Counted from the stretch's first letter, positions 8,327-19,590 are shown. The stretch is 64,000 bases of DNA from Mytilus edulis (GCF_963676685.1 NC_092356.1:22307750-22371749), one strand, 5' to 3'. Numbers and translations are program-made. The notes: a model not told the origin generated them from the letters alone.

Positions 8327-11300
8327 CTATAAAATTAAAAGACAGGGATTTTAAATACGTTAGCACGTGCAAATGCAAGGTAATTAAATTGACACTAATG
8401 ATTTGTTTGTGAGCAAAAGAAACCTTAAGTGGTAAATGTCATACATGAAAACTAATTGACACGTTGAATTCTAATAATATCTCATCTCACAAGAAATTGA
8501 TTAATGATTTTTTTTCTTTAAAGCAGATTACCTTACGAATTAAAGACTCATGAAGCTCATTTTGATGTCATATTCTTCAAGCACAACATAGTTTTGATTA
8601 TAATTGTGATTCTTCGTTCTGATTTACTAAAATACGATCTACGCATTGCATGTACATACAACATCTGTCAAAAATCAATGCTTTAAAATTGATTGCTACG
8701 TACATGTTTTAGATAAAACGTATTCAACCACATCCCTAATGAAAAGTATGATCAACTCTATCCACCAATCGCTTTAGGCATGAAGAGCATAAGGTTTAAA
8801 ATGAATAACAAACATTTTATTTTGTTCAAACTGTCAAACATTTTTTTCTGATTCATTGCCTTAACCTAAATATAAAGTTTCAATCGTAAAACTTTAGGTT
8901 CCGATGAGTGTGAGGTACCTATAGTTAACGTTATATATCTAATAAATGCGGAAAAGCAGATGAAAAATCCGATCTGAAATAGAATCTTACCCACTGTATA
9001 CGAGTCCTTCCCTTAATAGTTTCCGTCGTTTCAAAGTAAAGCTCATATGCGTCGTCATTATTTTTGGTAATTGCTTTGAGATGATTGTTCAATTTTAGAC
9101 AATGCCTGCAATACGAAAACCAAAAGCTTATACACACACTAATGTTGTTATGTTCTTTAATTTATATTTTTCTAGAATTTGAACCCTGAATATTATTATG
9201 TTAAATACTAGGCACAGCATTGTTTTTTTTAAATTCTGTATCCCCTGTTGAAAAGGGCTTTTTTTTAAATTCCGAATTTCACAATGTACAAGTTTTATAG
9301 AAACGTTATCATGTAAAATTTTTCGAATAATTGATTTACTATTCTAATGAACTTCTGACCATCTGTAACATTGCATGTCATCCCTTTTTTCGTCGATTGT
9401 TCGTTTTATATCGCTCCCTTATTTATATATTTTAAACTACACTTTCATAAAAAAAAAACCGTGTATGATAATGTGAAAAACGTTACAATGGGGTGAAACA
9501 TTTAACACGGTTTTATTCATACCTTGAACTAGTCAGCAGGAATTCTCTAAGTAATGCAATTGGTATGGAATTCATTCCCGTTGCAACTGTTTTAGAAACC
9601 CGTTTAGACGATGTAGATGGCGGCGATGTCATAACATTCATTGAGGCACTTGTAACTGTCTCAGTGGCACGAAATGCGCTGGTCTGTTCAATGTAATTTT
9701 GGGCTTCTATACTTATTGACTTGTGTTTTACAGACTGTATACTAAAATAATAAAAAAGAATATTTATAATTTATATCACCAAGGTTCGCTAGCGCTGTTG
9801 ATAATTAAAGGTAACAGTATTATACCGCTGTTAGAAATTCATAAATCGATTTAGAAAAAAAACTAAATTCGGGTAGAATAATTTTGAAAATACAATCAAT
9901 AAACAGTACACAGATGCCCCATCCGCACTATCATTTTCTATGTTCAGTTGACTGTGATAATGTTTAAAACCTCTAATTTGGCATTAACATTAGAAAGATC
10001 ATGTCATAGGAAACATGTTTACTAAGTTTGAACGTGATTGAACTCCAACTTCATCAAAAACTACTTCGACCAAAAACTTTAACATTGCCTCAACCATAAA
10101 CTTTAACCTGAAGCGGGACGGACGGACGAACAAACAGACGGACGCACAGACCAGAAAACATAAAGCTAATAAATGGGGCATAAAAAGAGTTAAAATGTAC
10201 CTTTTTAAAAATGTCTATTTTTGACATGTTAATGCTTTTGGGGACAAGGATAATTATGATTATCAAAACCTTTGCTACTAGCATTTTCTGTCAAATTAAA
10301 TAGTAATAATTGTCTAAAGAAAAATTTTATATAGTATGACTTCGATTCTATATAAGAATGCTTAGACTCTGATCTAAATTGACTGATATTGCTATTTTCT
10401 TGTCGAAGGTTGGTGATTTTTCCGGGCTCACTCTGCCGACAGAGATTTACCACCACGAAGTAGTTCCAACCTCAGAAAATGCAAGAGAATGCACCCAATA
10501 ATACTATTAAACTTGTATGGTTTCATTAGGAATAACAGAATTACAATCAGTTTTATAAATAAATAATGACAGTTAAATCCATCGTTTTAAGACATTTTAT
10601 CATTTTGCTTATACGTTGTTTTTGTTGTATGTCATTTATATAAGATTGGTGGTACAATGTATAACAGAGAAAAGAGATTGGTAGTATTTCAGAGAAAAGA
10701 GATTGGTGGTATAACAGAGAAAGGAGATTGGTAGTATTACAGAGAAAAGAGATTGGTGGTATAACAGAGAAAAGAGATTGATAGTATTACAGAGAAAAGA
10801 GATTGGTAGTATTACAGAGAAAAGAGATTGGTGGTATAACAGAGACAAGAGATTGGTAGTATTACAGAGAAAAGAGATTGGTAGTATTTCAGAGAAAAGA
10901 GATTAGTAGTATTACAGAGAAAAGAGATTAGTAGTATTACAGAGAAAAGAGATTAGTAGTATTACAGAGAAAAGAGATTGGTGGTATTACAGAGAAAAGA
11001 GATTGGTAGTATTACAGAGAAAAGAGATTGGTGGTATAACAGAAAAAAGAGATTGATAGTATTACAGAGAAAAGAGATTGGAAGTATTACAGAGAAAAGA
11101 GATTGGTGGCATAACAGAGAAAAGAGATTGATAGTATTACAGAGAAAAGAGATTGGTAGTATTACAGAGAAAAGAGATTAGTAGTATTACAGAGAAAAGA
11201 GATTGGTGGTATTTCAGAGAAAAGAGATTGGTGGTATTTCAGAGAAAAGAGATTAGTAGTATTTCAGAGAAAAGAGATTAGTAGTATTACAGAGAAAAGA

Positions 11301-14300
11301 GATTGGTGGTATGACAGAGAAAAGAGATTGGTAGTATTACAGAGAAAAGAGATTGGTGGTATAACAGAGAAAAGAGATTGGTGGTATAACAGAGAAAAGA
11401 GATTGGTGGTATAACAGAGAAAAGAGATTAGTAGTATTACAGAGAAAAGAGATTAGTAGTATTTCAGAGAAAAGAGATTAGTAGTATTACAGAGAAAAGA
11501 GATTAGTAGTATTTCAGAGAAAAGAGATTAGTAGTATTACAGAGAAAAGAGATTGGTAGTATTACAGAGAAAAGAGATTGGTGGTATAACAGAAAAAAGA
11601 GATTGGTGGTATTTCAGAGAAAAGAGATTAGTAGTATTACAGAGAAAAGAGATTGGTGGTATGACAGAGAAAAGAGATTGGTAGTATTACAGAGAAAAGA
11701 GATTGGTGGTATAACAGAGAAAAGAGATTGGTGGTATAACAGAGAAAAGAGATTGGTGGTATAACAGAGAAAAGAGATTAGTAGTATTACAGAGAAAAGA
11801 GATTAGTAGTATTTCAGAGAAAAGAGATTAGTAGTATTACAGAGAAAAGAGATTAGTAGTATTTCAGAGAAAAGAGATTAGTAGTATTACAGAGAAAAGA
11901 GATTAGTAGTATTACATAGAAAAGAGATTGGTGGTATAACAGAGAAAAGAGATTGGTGGTATAACAGAGAAAAGAGATTAGTAGTATTACAGAGAAAAGA
12001 GATTGGTGGTATTTCAGAGAAAGGAGATTGGTGGTATTACAGAGAAAAGAGATTGGTGGTATAACAGAGAAAAGAGATTAGTAGTATAACAGAGAAAAGA
12101 GATTGGTGGTATAACAGAGAAAAGAGATTGGTGGTATAACAGAGAAAAGAGATTAGTAGTATAACAGAGAAAAGAGATTGGTGGTATAACAGAGAAAAGA
12201 GATTAGTAGTATAACAGAGAAAAGAGATTGGTGGTATAACAGAGAAAAGAGATTAGTAGTATTACAGAGAAAAGAGATTAGTAGTATTACAGAGAAAAGA
12301 GATTAGTAGTATTACAGAGAAAAGAGATTAGTAGTATTACAGAGAAAAGAGATTGGTAGTATTACAGAGAAAAGAGATTGGTGGTATAACAGAGAAAAGA
12401 GATTGGTGGTATTACAGAGAAAATCCACTATAAATAAATATGTTTAAACTAAAAGAGATTGGTGGTATTTCAGAGAAAAGAGATTAGTAGTATTACAGAG
12501 AAAGGAGATTGGTGGTATTACAGAGAAAAGAGATTGGTAGTATTACAGAGAAAAGAGATTGATAGTATTACAGAGAAAAGAGATTGGTGGTATAACAGAG
12601 AAAAGAGATTGGTGGTATTACAGAGAAAATCCACTATAAATAAATATGTTTAAACTAAAAGAGATTGGTGGTATTACAGAGAAAAGAGCAACGACGAATG
12701 AACCTTTTTTCTACTCGATATGGTATTCTTCAGGATGAATCTACACGTACCTTACCGAACTGTTTTCAACTTTTGTATTAGATATTATAGGCATCATGTG
12801 CATACTCTGGAAACATGAACGTTTCATTTCGTTTTGTCAATCAAATTTCCATTTTTGACTGCCCCTTGCAGTCGTACTTTTATTATATAATTGTTTTACC
12901 TTTGTTTATACATTGCAACACCGTCTCTAGTTTTTACGTGTAGCTGTTTAATGGCATCAGGTACTGTTGTAGTTAAAACATCTGTGTTATTTCTGAACAT
13001 TTCCCTAAGTGAAGAAATCCATATGTACAATTTGTAATCATGTACTAGCCAGGTATAAAATAAAATATGAAGATATGTAAAGCCTAAAATTCAGACAGCT
13101 CTATTGGGTGTCACTGTCACTATACGGTCTTTAAAAATTGAATTAAAACATTTATGTGAAATTTCAATTTCAATGAAGCAATATTCTAGCAGCGCATATA
13201 AACTGTACATTGTATCTCCCAGTTGATAATATATAACAGGGTTTGCATTTCCCATCATGATTTCCTTGATAGAGTGTTGCTGTTCACAATGCAGATATTA
13301 AATCAAGAGTTCAAAGTGATGAAGTTAAAATCATCCCTTCAAAAAGATTGAAGAAGCCATTACGAGTTGATTGACCGTTATAGAATATCTTTTACACAGA
13401 TGAAGACGGATATGTTCCAATATTTGACATACCGATTTATAATTATTGCAGGGTTTGTTCGAACGTGTGTAATACGACGGGTGTAACACGTAAAACGGGA
13501 TCTTCATACTATTTCGAGCACCTAAAATCTTCCCAAGTTTTTAGTTTGGTTCGTGTTTCTTAGTTTTTATATCTCTATGTTGTGGTTTGTATAGATATTT
13601 TTGTCATGGCGTTGTCACTTTATTTTCGATTTACGATTTTCTATTCCCTGTGGTTTCTTTTTCCTCTCTTTGATCATACTAATTTTGAAAATAAAAGACC
13701 AATTGACATTAATTAACTAAGTTACTTTGGTGTATAATATATCCAAACATTTAAGTTAAGTAAATCTCAAATGATGCATACCCATTACTATAAGACATAC
13801 CATCTCAATTCGTCTACTGGTTTAAATTCTTCAGCAGATAGATTAAAGGGTGTTTTTAATCGATCCATTCCAAGCTCATCCTCTCGAAGATGAACGCCTC
13901 GTACGTAACGTCGTGTATCTCTGTGTATACCGTCTCCTAATGGGAAATCTATTATTGGTAGCCCGAGTTGTAGAATTGTGTCGTTCAACAATTTATGCTC
14001 TGAAAAAGTTTAAGAAATCATAGACAACCGTAGCTTAGCATTGTTCAAAATACTTAAGTAAGTCAATTTTTTTATAAACAACCGAGATAAATATCAAAAG
14101 ATGATAGAGGCATATAAGCATTAATAGCTCTACTTTAAACATTCATTAATCGATTTATCTGAAAGGAAAATATAGAAAGGAAATTGTGGCTGGCATATAT
14201 AATGACTATTTAAGGAATTCCTCTCGTTTGATGAGTTTGAGCTTTTGATTTTGTCATTTGCTGAAGTACTTTCTGTTAAGAATTTTCCTCGGAGTTTGGT

Positions 14301-15887
14301 ATTTTTGTTATTTTACTTTTGACGATATATGCGTTGATTTATCTTTCAATTTACGCTCAAAACAGTAAACGAAATGTAATAGAAAGCTTAATTTGCAATG
14401 TATCTGTATGGATAGTATAACCAGTTAAAGTGACATAATAAATAATCTCCTCTAAATACTAATAGAAAACATACAAACATGCAAGCAAAACTACAAAAAC
14501 AAGATTAACATACTATCATTCCACCCCATCCCCCCAACCCCCAAATAGTATTTCATCTATCATCAATACATTGTACCTTCAGGTCTATATCTCATAGCCC
14601 CTAATTCAATGTTGATGTCTGGTATACCAGGGAAGTGTAAAGTATACATTCGTCCACCTACTCGATTTGAGAACTCATAAATAGTTATCTGTTTATTTTG
14701 TTTACGTAGTCTCCATGCAGCATATGTCCCTGCAATGCCCGCTCCGATGATTGCAATATCGTCACACGAACTGTCTAATTGAAGAGTAAGAATTATAATA
14801 GACTTACTGTTGAACAAATGAGGGATATCAGTTAATTCTGGATTCAGCCATTTAAAAACAAAAATATGATTTTAAGTCTATATTATAAACATTCAAACTA
14901 AGGTATAGGTTGCCAAGTAATCAGAAGAGTCCTGGAAAAAGAATATACGATGTTGTCACGATATACTGATACCATGAGTTGTAATCCTGCCGAGGGAAGA
15001 ACACACATTTACTTTTCTATGCCAAATTCATGTATTTGGTTTTGATGTTATATTGGTTATTCTCATAGGATTTTGTCTAATGCTTAATCCGTTGCTGTGT
15101 GTGTTACATTTTAATGTTGTGTCGTTGTTCTCCTCTAATATTTAATGCGTTTCCCTCAGTTTTAGTTTGTTACCCCGATTTTGTTTTTTGTCCATAGATT
15201 TATGAGTTTTGAACAGCGGTATACTACTGTTGCCTTTAATTTGCTTCCGCACATTTTGAGAATTAACATTGATTTGTTGATATTTAGATTAATAATGATT
15301 ATAACATGTGTTTTCAGCAGAATATCACCTGCACTGGTGATCTAATAGACAGATCTGTCGTGGGGTTGTCATTTGTTTAGACGTACTTATCTGATAATTA
15401 TATAAACTTATACATATTACAATGATCTGTCTTTATATCATTATCTTCTGTTGCAACTATGTGTTGCAGAGTTATTGTATAGATATATGGGGTAAACATT
15501 TTGTATAATTGTTGGACATCCCTACAAATTCAGTAACCGGATTGAAGTAACTTACACATGATAGTGTTATAGTCCACTAACTACTCAACCACATTGCGTA
15601 AAAAATGTTATTTAGTTTACAACACACGAACAATGAAGTTCAGCGACTACTTGGCAACTTAAACAAAATTTAATGCATCACCGTACCTGCTTTAAACCGT
15701 TTTCTACATGAATATTTTCAGTGCTATAATACAACTGCTTTACTACAGTGATTTTTTTCTTGTCAAAACTTTGTTCTTGTCAAAACTTTGTTTTGTTCTT
15801 ATGTTATGTATTCATATTGTTAATTATTTACCTTACTTTGTATTTGTTTTGGAAGAGAGTAAATAATTCCGAAAACTTACCGGCCAT
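7634..15887 (-). CDS. L-amino-acid oxidase-like gene, copy A (seven exons, 511 aa, no signal peptide seen)
   Basis: Join of exons 15881-15887, 14577-14774, 13801-13999, 12900-13004, 9523-9741, 8991-9105 and 7634-8326. Every junction has GT/AG ends and the frame stays open for 512 codons. The N-terminal Rossmann motif IIGAGIAG has its glycines at 13, 15 and 18; E36 should bind the FAD ribose, and RVGGR (40-44) is the family's GG motif. IELGAMRY (58-65) supplies the arginine that holds the substrate carboxylate in amino-acid oxidases. The C-terminal domain keeps YPYGG and the WSNSALQAVE flavin-side motif. Known relatives (Aplysia escapin, aplysianin) oxidise basic L-amino acids to keto acids, ammonia and hydrogen peroxide. 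Unlike copies B and C it starts MADSSCDD with no leader, so the product may stay inside the cell, unless another first exon exists. Intron 4 (3158 nt) carries a 2-kb satellite. Confidence 0.85.
8991..9105 (-). CDS. Gene A exon 6 (115 nt)
   Basis: The acceptor CGTATTGCAG is followed by RHCLKLNNHLKAIT, and the exon closes GRTRIQW before the donor GTAAGATT. The same exon has 115 nt in copies B and C. Confidence 0.88.
9523..9741 (-). CDS. Gene A exon 5 (219 nt)
   Basis: The acceptor ATTATTTTAG leads into SIQSVKHKSISIEAQNYIEQ, and the exon continues VMTSPPS and GMNSIPIALLREFL to the donor GTATGAAT. It aligns with exon 5 of copies B and C (PEAQKYI, SIPTTLLERFL). This is the least conserved exon of the gene. 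Confidence 0.85.
10609..12690. repeat. 25-bp minisatellite/satellite array, about 80 units, in intron 4 of gene A
   Basis: Units contain AGAGAAAAGAGATT followed by GGTGGTAT or AGTAGTAT and AAC, TAC or TTC. The period is 25 bp, measured from the spacing of successive GATTGG/GATTAG words. A spacer of about 34 bp (AAATCCACTATAAATAAATA and on) interrupts it at 12421 and again at 12627. From about 10609 to 12427 the plus strand has no CT dinucleotide, so the transcribed strand has no AG there. The short peptide-repeat ORFs in it arise because 25 is not a multiple of 3; they are not genes. Confidence 0.97.
12900..13004 (-). CDS. Gene A exon 4 (105 nt)
   Basis: The acceptor CTTCACTTAG leads into EMFRNNTDVLTTTVPDAIKQ, and the exon ends YKQ before the donor GTAAAACA. 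All three copies have exactly 105 nt here. Confidence 0.9.
13545..13680 (-). repeat. R2-family fragment in intron 3 of gene A
   Basis: The inverse-orientation words GGTTCGTGTTTCTTAG, TATGTTGTGGTTTGTATAG and ATGGCGTTGTCACTTTATTT mark it. Confidence 0.6.
13801..13999 (-). CDS. Gene A exon 3 (199 nt)
   Basis: The acceptor AACTTTTTCAG precedes EHKLLNDTILQLGLPI; YVRGVHLREDELG and FKPVDELRW follow. The donor is GTATGTCT. It encodes part of the helical substrate-binding region. Confidence 0.92.
14210..14340 (+). repeat. Dispersed repeat R3 fragment (intron 2 of gene A)
   Basis: TTTGATGAGTTTGAGCTTTT, TTTTCCTCGGAGTTTGGTAT and TTGTTATTTTACTTTT are hallmarks shared with 17560-17700, 54585-54680 and 55225-55395. 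Confidence 0.65.
14577..14774 (-). CDS. Gene A exon 2 (198 nt, FAD-binding Rossmann motif)
   Basis: The acceptor CTTCAATTAG leads to SSCDDIAIIGAGIAGTYAAW, and the exon continues to RVGGRMYTLHF and IELGAMRYRPE before the donor GTACAATG. It has 198 nt in all three copies. Confidence 0.93.
14960..15260 (+). repeat. Dispersed repeat R4 (TTTTGATGTTATATTGGTTA family), intron 1 of gene A
   Basis: It carries TTTTGTCTAATGCTTAATCC, GTTGTTCTCCTCTAATATTT, TTCCCTCAGTTTTAGTTTG and GAACAGCGGTATACTACTG. A near-twin sits in intron 4 of gene B at 28760-29010. Confidence 0.75.
15881..15887 (-). CDS. Gene A putative exon 1 (ATG GCC G)
   Basis: ATGGCCG is followed at once by the donor GTAAGTTT and ends in phase 1, exactly what exon 2 needs, giving MADSSCDD. 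The preceding bases (AGAAGCTG...) are open in frame back to a TAG, and an acceptor-like TTTTTTCATTTTGCAG lies 58 nt upstream of the donor, so this may be the second exon of a transcript with a noncoding exon 1. Intron 1 would be 1106 nt, similar to 1521 and 1237 nt in B and C. No signal peptide is encoded here. It rests on splice logic alone. Confidence 0.45.
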
Positions 15888-16009
15888 ATTATTTTTAGAT
15901 TTACACACGAGATACTTGGAGTACAGCTTCTAATAAAGCTGCAAAATGAAAAAAAAAACAGTTTCAACCTATATTGTTTACACTATCAACATTGAATAAT
16001 TTATTCTAC

Positions 16010-16205
16010 ACTTGCAATATAAGCGAGAGGGTTAGCTAGCCACAAAACCAGGTACAACCAATCAGTTCTTCTTAAAATATCCGGTACCAAGTCAGCAATA
16101 TGGTAGTTGCTATTAAACAATCCGTTTCCATGTATTGGTGTGTTAACATGTTTGTTTTTTGTAGCAGTTTTGTGTTTCTGTTGTGTTTTATTCAGCATAC
16201 ACACA
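16010..16205 (+). repeat. Decayed dispersed repeat (R3/R4 type)
   Basis: AAGCGAGAGGGTTAGCTAGC, ATATCCGGTACCAAGTCAGC and ATATGGTAGTTGCTATTAAA are recognisable family words. The ORF on its minus strand is a by-product. Confidence 0.55.
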
Positions 16206-16770
16206 AGACATTCGTCTAGTATTTAATATCAGTTTACGATAGATTTTTGATATGTCAGACGGGTAACATATTTTGTTATTATTTATAATTTATTATTATT
16301 CATATTTTATCTCATTGTTTACCTTAATACCTGATCGACACAATCAACATTTAATCTTTAGAATAGAGAAACGCTTGTATCAGTATAATTGAAAATTACC
16401 TTTTGAACTTATAAAATACTAGAGTCCATGAACAAAACGACAAGTTAAATCCTCGACAACATAAGCTAGCGTGTTACTTTCTACAGCAAATAGATAATTT
16501 ATACACACAGCTGTAGATTTTACTGTTGTATTATATTGATTGAAAAGTTTAACCATTGATTTACTAGTAAACAGATGATATTAAATAAATTGAACATAAC
16601 GAACATGGTTTGTAAGAGGTATATAGTTTTGGATTGTACGGTTCGTTTCGGATGTGTTAACATTGCGTACACGGTTTTTTTTTTATAAATAAACGGTCGT
16701 TCCCTAATAGAAAAATGTGAACGACGCTACGCTATTGACTTTTAAATCAAAATTAAATATATTGCAAAAC
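16206..16770. other. Intergenic, nothing recognised
   Basis: AT-rich sequence with no long ORF, no clear repeat and no RNA gene that I can see. Confidence 0.5.
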
Positions 16771-16879
16771 ATTATCGGGTGTCGCTCATGTTTTCGGGTT
16801 TCGACCTATTTCAAAACAGGGAGAATGATCGGGCTTTGCTTTACTTTTGTTTTAATTTCACCAGCTCTTTAATTTTCAT

Positions 16880-16960
16880 GGTAGGTTATGAACATTTAAA
16901 TACTCTTTTCTCGAGCTTCACCGCAGAGACATTATTGTCGAAATTGGCACCGTTAATGTT
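16880..16960 (+). repeat. Fragment of a dispersed repeat (GAGACATTATTGTCGAAAT core)
   Basis: The core CTTCACCGCAGAGACATTAT and TGTCGAAATTGGCACCGTTA recurs inverted and degraded at 34345-34400. The 99-codon plus-strand ORF across it has no other support. Confidence 0.5.
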
Positions 16961-17389
16961 ATTACTACCACTGGGTGACTACAAATATGGATATTATTCT
17001 ATTTATATTTGCTGCTATACAATTTCAAAATTAATGCGAATCAAGGAATGTAGCTCCTTATTGCTAATTATCTCTTAATAATTGCCTTGGTTTTTGCTCT
17101 ATCTTTATTTTTTGGTGATATTAGCCAACAAAGTTTGTATTTTGTTTTGATCTCTCCAATACTTTAAATCGAACATTATCGAACATTTTGTTGTCGAAAT
17201 GTTCCTTGGTTCCCTCATCTTTTATTGATAACCTTGTCTTCCAAATCGATTTATGAGATTTGAAAGTCATCATGCTACTATTGCTAAATTGGCTGACTGC
17301 AAATGACGACGGATTTGATCCAATTGTCGTTTACACAATTTTACCCTCTTTTCCCCGAATTAGACATCATCGAATCTAGATTTACAACC

Positions 17390-17700
17390 AAAATGTGTAC
17401 TTCATGAGCAGAACCTCCGATACGGCATGTGGAACCTGATCTTCTAAATACTCTTCTTGAGCACCTGGGATTACTGCTTCTTGTCGTGCATTGTCAGACT
17501 GCCTTCGATGTTTTAGTTTGCATACACCTTTGGTTTTTATATAAGAACATGCCTGTACCTAGTCAGGAATATGACAGTTGTTATCAATTCGCTTGATGTG
17601 TTTGAGATATTAATTTTTGCATTTGCTTAGTGATTTTTCCGTTTAAAATTTTACTCGGAAATTGGTATTTTTTATTGTTTTACTTTTTCGTATCTTCCGA
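17390..17700 (+). repeat. Decayed R2 and R3 repeat pieces
   Basis: CGGCATGTGGAACCTGATCT and CTTGAGCACCTGGGATTACT match inverse R2 words. CCTGTACCTAGTCAGGAATA, then ACTCGGAAATTGGTATTTTT match R3. Confidence 0.5.
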
Positions 17701-17976
17701 AATTATTTTATAAAGGGTTTATATCCAAGAACAAGGAAAGGACAAGGTACGATAAGCATCATGCAGAGAACGGCCCCCTAATTTCGTTCAAATTAAAAGT
17801 GACTTGCTTTTAAATATAATACATTATTTTTAAAGTTTAAAACCTATATTTTTGTAAACATTAATCGATTTTTCAACTTCCGTTGATATTATTCATGCCC
17901 TGTTGCCGTAAAGACCTCAAGATTCTGGAAAAGAGCAGAAAAATGGCAGTTTCCAAACCTTTTTCTGCATTTTAAG

Positions 17977-18081
17977 CTATGAGCGTACCTACGACCCACG
18001 ATCATATTTATACCAGGCATTCCTTGAACATAAATGTTGATGCAGTTCAAATATTTTAGTGGGTCGTAAGTACGCTCATAG
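17977..18081. repeat. Short foldback element with 23-bp arms
   Basis: CTATGAGCGTACCTACGACC (arm 17977-17999) is mirrored by GGGTCGTAAGTACGCTCATA (arm 18059-18081) with one mismatch across 23 bp. The loop is about 59 bases. Confidence 0.75.
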
Positions 18082-18282
18082 TTAAAAATTCAAAAAAGTG
18101 ACAAAAAATCGTCGTTGTTTTCATTGAATCATCGAAATTTTTAACCAAACTGCGGACCGGAGATGATTTCCGGTATTTACTAGATCCGACGACGGAAATG
18201 TATTCTTGCTACGCTATAATAATGGCTAGTTTCTTTAGGAAGAAAAATAAACATATTTGAGACAGGAAAACAGGATATTCCT

Positions 18283-18567
18283 TTACTCATTATTCTTGAA
18301 TTTAAAGTGACATTTTAGCAGACCGTCGAAATATGACCCAAAATTAGACGGAACTGTGATAAACTTCAGAGAAATACTGGGAACGTTATTGTGAATTAAT
18401 ATAATAACTGGTTCATACTCAAAAAGTGCATATACGTATTTTGTTTCATAATTGACAAAATCGTCGCCCTGGAATGTTTTAATCTCCGTTGACACTTTGT
18501 TAAAAGTGCTTTCTTTCACGTCCGCATTTCTACCACGTATGGCATGCCAAGTTAACATTTTAGACAA
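18283..18567 (-). CDS. Hypothetical 94-aa ORF, unrecognised
   Basis: The ATG at 18567 opens MSKMLTWHAIRGRNADVKES and the frame ends FKFKNNE-TAA. It has no signal peptide, membrane segment or motif I know; the middle (YVYALFEYEPVIILIHNN) alternates like beta strands. It does not overlap a recognised repeat, and its residue mix looks more protein-like than neighbouring ORFs, but no AATAAA follows closely on the minus strand. It could be a lone exon, a small gene or chance. It lies between genes A and B on the same strand. Confidence 0.3.
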   Translation of the reverse strand: MSKMLTWHAIRGRNADVKESTFNKVSTEIKTFQGDDFVNYETKYVYALFEYEPVIILIHNNVPSISLKFITVPSNFGSYFDGLLKCHFKFKNNE

Positions 18568-19019
18568 TCATTTAATAAAAATACAGATGGCGAAAATAAA
18601 CTACAGAACTGTGAATAATAACATACATTGTTATTCATGTCACATAAGTAGACACCATGTGACAATTTTAATTAGTTAATTGTGTAAGTGTAACAATATC
18701 AAGATTAAACAAAACTATCCAACACTTTTATGATCTAAATTATGTATCTTGAGTTAATATTTTTTTGGTCATGGTGTTGAATTTATTGGACTTATTATTT
18801 GTAATTGTCACCTGCCTTCTCGTTGTTCTATCTTGACGACAACGCGTGCTACTTCGTATTTCTTCTAAAATAACAGCACTACATGTCTAATGAATTTAAA
18901 CCATATTCAAAAGAATAAAAGCTTCTTTTTTTTGGATCAGATATTTAAACGTTAAAGAAAATAAAATAAGTATGGAATATGAAAGGAATTAAACGCATCA
19001 TAATTAAAGATATCTTGCT

Positions 19020-19110
19020 TGTAAGACGTGTGTGTCGCATACAAAAGACTCATCAGTGACGGTCGAATAAAAAATGTCAAATGACCATATTAAAAAGGCT
19101 CAAAATTCCG
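19020..19110 (+). repeat. Dispersed repeat R5 fragment (ACTCATCAGTGACG core)
   Basis: TACAAAAGACTCATCAGTGA, CGGTCGAATAAAAAATGTCA and AAAGGCTCAAAATTCCG follow the family order. Confidence 0.6.
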
Positions 19111-19590
19111 ATTTTTTTATTTTTTTTTGTGAATAAAGGTTATTTATTTCTGAATATATTATCCGTAGTTTTTGCAAACAATATACAGTTTTGTTAACAG
19201 TTAATTCATAAAAGTTACTATTTCAATAATAATTCATGTTTACACAAAGTGCTAACTTTTGGACATCATGTTGCTGCATGGGTTGTTTGTTTCATTAATT
19301 GTTATTGTGCTATACCTTAAAAGGTTACAGTCCGTTGGAAGACATATTACCCTAACTTGACACTCCGATCCAACTAGTTTTTGTTCTTACCCCTTAATGC
19401 AAATTGATTAACGGAAATCAGCAAATACCAATTTTTAAGTCTTAAGTTTGACCAGGCCGGTGTCAGAACCCACGATATCAGGCGTTTTAATTCATTTAAA
19501 AGGGTGCATACTGTAAGAATCCATCTTATATGAATCCGCGCTTAAACATACACATCCACCCAAAAGAAATAACTTTTGCAACATAGAGTG

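Noticed and set aside
9493-9696. Plus-strand 67-codon ORF
   Set aside because: Its minus strand is exon 5 of gene A, confirmed by alignment with copies B and C and by splice sites.
10636-12653. Peptide-repeat ORFs (for example ...QRKEIGSITEKRDWWYN... on plus, ...YHQSLFSVILPISFL... on minus)
   Set aside because: They arise from the 25-bp satellite read through; the frame cycles because 25 is not a multiple of 3, and they lie in an intron.
10609-12690. CRISPR-like repeat array
   Set aside because: Units are directly contiguous with no unique spacers, and the setting is eukaryotic.
16779-17078. 99-codon plus-strand ORF
   Set aside because: Contains a dispersed-repeat core (GAGACATTATTGTCGAAAT) and shows no domain.
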